Below, one piece after another: positions 61,680-64,000 of a DNA stretch of 64,000 nucleotides. The notes below the pieces were generated by a model. The model was not told where the DNA came from. It was given only the letters and a program-made list of their open reading frames with translations, and did not search any database. The stretch spans positions 248,001 to 312,000 of the forward strand of contig JANQAB010000010.1 of NCBI GenBank assembly GCA_024707265.1, written 5' to 3'. Origin of the DNA: Sporocytophaga sp. Lineage in GTDB: Bacteria; Bacteroidota; Bacteroidia; Cytophagales; Cytophagaceae. The position numbers were made by a program, and so were the translations under genes. Positions within the stretch are counted from its first letter, which is position 1. Every line of letters begins with the position of its first letter.

Positions 61680-64000
61680 TCAGTATACACTCCTCAACTC
61701 TAATAAGCCTTTAGTTCGTTGGTTGCCTTCTTGTAAAATTTCATATATGTATAATCCTTCCCTTAGGTCTACAAGTTTCACTTGCTGTATATACTCACTG
61801 TTTAATTGAATTGTTTTTTGGAGAACTCCAATGGTGGAGTATATTATTAATTTATCATTCCTCCTCCCTTCCAGTGTTTCAATTGTTATTATACCAGTTG
61901 ATGGATTAGGATAAATTTTAAACATTGACTGTGATTTTATTGGAATTTCCCCCAAAATCATCTGGTCTTCTTGTACCAGGCTACCTTTCGCTAAATTTAT
62001 GAATACAGTAGTATCAACAGTATGAAATGTTTCATTGGTAACTACTGGTTTATTATAATCGAAATATATAGACGCTTTATTTTTAATTATTGTACCAATT
62101 GGAACATTGGATGGTATGGCAACTCTAAATGAAATTAGTCCATTGCTCCCTGCTTGATCAGCAGTACTGTCAGGCAAATTAATACCTACAAAGGAATAAG
62201 TGAGGACTGCATTTCCTTTTCCGCTTATATCGAGCGTAAATGGATGAGAGCTTACTCCGTGCTTAAAGGAAGAAACATCCAGAGCAACATCAAGTGTATC
62301 TACGATTCTGACGTAATATGCGGTATCTGTCCCTGTATTCTGAAAACGTATTGTATATTCGATCGCTTCACCTGGGAAAATATTATGAGCAGAACCGACA
62401 CCAACAGGAGTAGCCATTTTGTCGTTCGGATCATAACTATCTTTGATCATGTAACAACCAACTGAAGTCTGTTCATCCAGGTCATTCTTTCCATAGGATG
62501 AAGGAAAGAACTTCCATGGTACTGGCAGCGTACAGCCTTCTACAATAGTTCGAGGCCTCCTTTTAGAAGGATGATAAGGTGATTGATCAGCCTCTAACCT
62601 GACAACTGATGTTTCTACAGGATAACTTATTTTCAGCTCTTCCCCGGATTTAAGTTGATATTGTCCTGTGTGAATTAATGTGTCATTTAAATAGACTTTG
62701 TAAAATCTCTTACTATCCATGTCTCCATTACCTTCATTTATAATATTGAAGTGCGCAGAAGCTCCGATACACCTTCCTGTCACATTTATGAAAGAATTGT
62801 CCCAAGCAGGATCAGCGGCTGTACAGTTGTTAAGCGGCGAAATGGTAGCTTTTATACATTGTGTAAGTCCTGTAATATCATCAACACAAAGAACTGAATC
62901 TAATAACTTAATAGAGCCTCCACTCATTGCGTCAACCTGTCCGATGTCAAATATAACCAATGAGTCCTGTATTGAAGTCCATGGAGGATCTGAGCTTACG
63001 GGTCTCATATAGGTTGGATAAATAACCTTGATCTGCACTCCTTTAGCTGCATTATTACCATAATTGCCATAGTAGATATATCCGAACCCCTTGTGGCATC
63101 TTTTTATTTTGCATCGCTCCATACTTATACTGAGAAGAGCACATTGCTTTACGGAATCTGCAAAATTAACACAGCAGGTATCTTTGCCTGTGGAATGAAG
63201 CGAAATTTTGTGAGAAGGAGCACATTGATTTAATAAAAGCTCTGAATTTATCGAGTTGAACTCCTGAGTAAGAGTATATTGTACATTGCCTGAATCTACT
63301 TTTAATGCATAATTTCCTGCCGCATCTGTTCCTCCATAATATGGACCAGGCAAAGCTTTAATCACTACCGAAGATATAGGGTTTTCATTTATTTCGGGAA
63401 TACAATTTCTATTACGATCTGAATATACTTTTCCATGAACAATATTGGAGTATATAGGATCACCTCCAAGCCTGGTAATGGAGTAGATTACATAATTTTG
63501 ATACATTGTAAAGTTTCCACCTATTAGTATCTTTCCATTATTCAGAAATACAATGGAGTTGACACCAATGTTATCATATATCCCGGAAAATGAATCATCT
63601 ATAGAACCATCAATATTTATTCGGGCAAATAGATTAGGTCCTGCAATTAATATTTTATTATTATCCTTTTGTAGACATATTTTCAGAATTGCCCTGGAAA
63701 TAGCAGAAGAAGGAACAAAACTCCCATCATTTGATCCATTAGGATTAAGACGGACTAAATATTTTCTCTTTAAGCCTCCAAGCGCAGTAAAGGATCCCGC
63801 TACTAATATTCTACCATCCGGCTGTACTGAAAAGTCATAAATAGTACTATTAGCATTACCTTTTAATCCAAATGTATAATCGATAGACCCATCCTGATTA
63901 AGCCTTATCAAGCGATAAGAACCATTACCGTTAAATGTTGAGAAATTGCCTCCAATAAATATCTTTCCATTTTCCAATAGAACTATCTTATAAACAATAT
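61680..64000 (-). CDS. Secreted delta-60-repeat T9SS protein, 5' end outside the window
   Basis: 773 codons visible; the frame stays open to the right edge. The N-terminal visible part has delta-60-repeat beta-propeller-like repeats (GKIFIGGNFSTFNGNGSYRL, GRILVAGSFTALGGLKRKYL, NKILIAGPN, GKILIGGNFTMY, each followed by an NxDGSxDxSF-type turn). Then a Cys-rich segment with a carboxypeptidase-like fold region (VYSDRNRNCIPEINENPISS), a DUF11/DUF7619-like domain (YDPNDKMATPVGVGSAHNIF, GEAIEYTIRFQNTGTDTAYY) and a T9SS sorting domain (FKIYPNPSTGIITIET). Likely a surface or secreted protein of the por system. Confidence 0.87.
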   Translation of the reverse strand, partial: IVYKIVLLENGKIFIGGNFSTFNGNGSYRLIRLNQDGSIDYTFGLKGNANSTIYDFSVQPDGRILVAGSFTALGGLKRKYLVRLNPNGSNDGSFVPSSAISRAILKICLQKDNNKILIAGPNLFARINIDGSIDDSFSGIYDNIGVNSIVFLNNGKILIGGNFTMYQNYVIYSITRLGGDPIYSNIVHGKVYSDRNRNCIPEINENPISSVVIKALPGPYYGGTDAAGNYALKVDSGNVQYTLTQEFNSINSELLLNQCAPSHKISLHSTGKDTCCVNFADSVKQCALLSISMERCKIKRCHKGFGYIYYGNYGNNAAKGVQIKVIYPTYMRPVSSDPPWTSIQDSLVIFDIGQVDAMSGGSIKLLDSVLCVDDITGLTQCIKATISPLNNCTAADPAWDNSFINVTGRCIGASAHFNIINEGNGDMDSKRFYKVYLNDTLIHTGQYQLKSGEELKISYPVETSVVRLEADQSPYHPSKRRPRTIVEGCTLPVPWKFFPSSYGKNDLDEQTSVGCYMIKDSYDPNDKMATPVGVGSAHNIFPGEAIEYTIRFQNTGTDTAYYVRIVDTLDVALDVSSFKHGVSSHPFTLDISGKGNAVLTYSFVGINLPDSTADQAGSNGLISFRVAIPSNVPIGTIIKNKASIYFDYNKPVVTNETFHTVDTTVFINLAKGSLVQEDQMILGEIPIKSQSMFKIYPNPSTGIITIETLEGRRNDKLIIYSTIGVLQKTIQLNSEYIQQVKLVDLREGLYIYEILQEGNQRTKGLLELRSVY

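Overview
The window looks like chromosome from a low-GC Bacteroidetes, most likely of the Cytophaga/Sporocytophaga type. The signs are several large secreted proteins with type IX secretion (T9SS, por) C-terminal sorting tails, TonB receptors paired with PepSY or DUF4249 partners, promoters of the Bacteroidetes form TTG-N19/20-TAnnTTTG, tRNAs without encoded CCA, and interspersed hairpin repeats in the gaps. Genus is inference; no rRNA is present to settle it.

Layout. 1-9 kb: end of a CopB-like metal ATPase, a beta-helix surface protein, a formate/nitrite channel with a palindromic operator-like site, a frameshifted rlmF, and a 999-residue dCache/HAMP/PAS histidine kinase. 9-21 kb: small VOC proteins, a frameshifted DUF3592 protein, a CotH/lamin-tail T9SS protein broken by two frameshifts, a lipoprotein, and a 1467-residue T9SS protein. 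21-23 kb: an autoregulated-looking ArsR/SRPBCC/DoxX/DHFR-like operon. 23-25.6 kb: an ankyrin protein, two related short transcription-unit-like sequences each with a twin terminator, five tandem tRNA-Pro(UGG) genes and tRNA-His. 25.6-30.3 kb: a metal or siderophore uptake operon (small Cys protein, TonB receptor, PepSY). 30-36 kb: a frameshifted FAD oxidoreductase, lipoproteins, a sterol-desaturase-like hydroxylase and a decayed IS701-type transposase. 36-45 kb: phosphopantetheinyl transferase, TonB/DUF4249 pair, Dph6-like ATPase, a GNAT relic and hypothetical proteins. 45-50 kb: a secreted esterase with PKD and PA14 modules, and a phosphodiester glycosidase. 50-57.5 kb: two DNA-repair clusters (SMUG2-DUF488-DUF2945 and AlkA-Ada) flanking a glycosyltransferase and an intact IS4-type element that has landed 8 bp before the alkA start codon. 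57.5-64 kb: a frameshifted epimerase, a quinone-oxidoreductase-like enzyme divergent from an AraC regulator with an internal stop, a DUF5996 protein, and a delta-60-repeat T9SS protein running off the end.

Two themes deserve attention. First, at least five genes (perhaps six) are broken by exactly one surplus base in an A/T homopolymer, which points to sequencing error, recent decay, or rescue by transcriptional slippage. Second, the gaps carry at least five families of interspersed repeats, including MITE-like inverted repeats. The most unusual accessory feature is the pair of short sequences ending in near-identical terminators beside the tRNA-Pro array.
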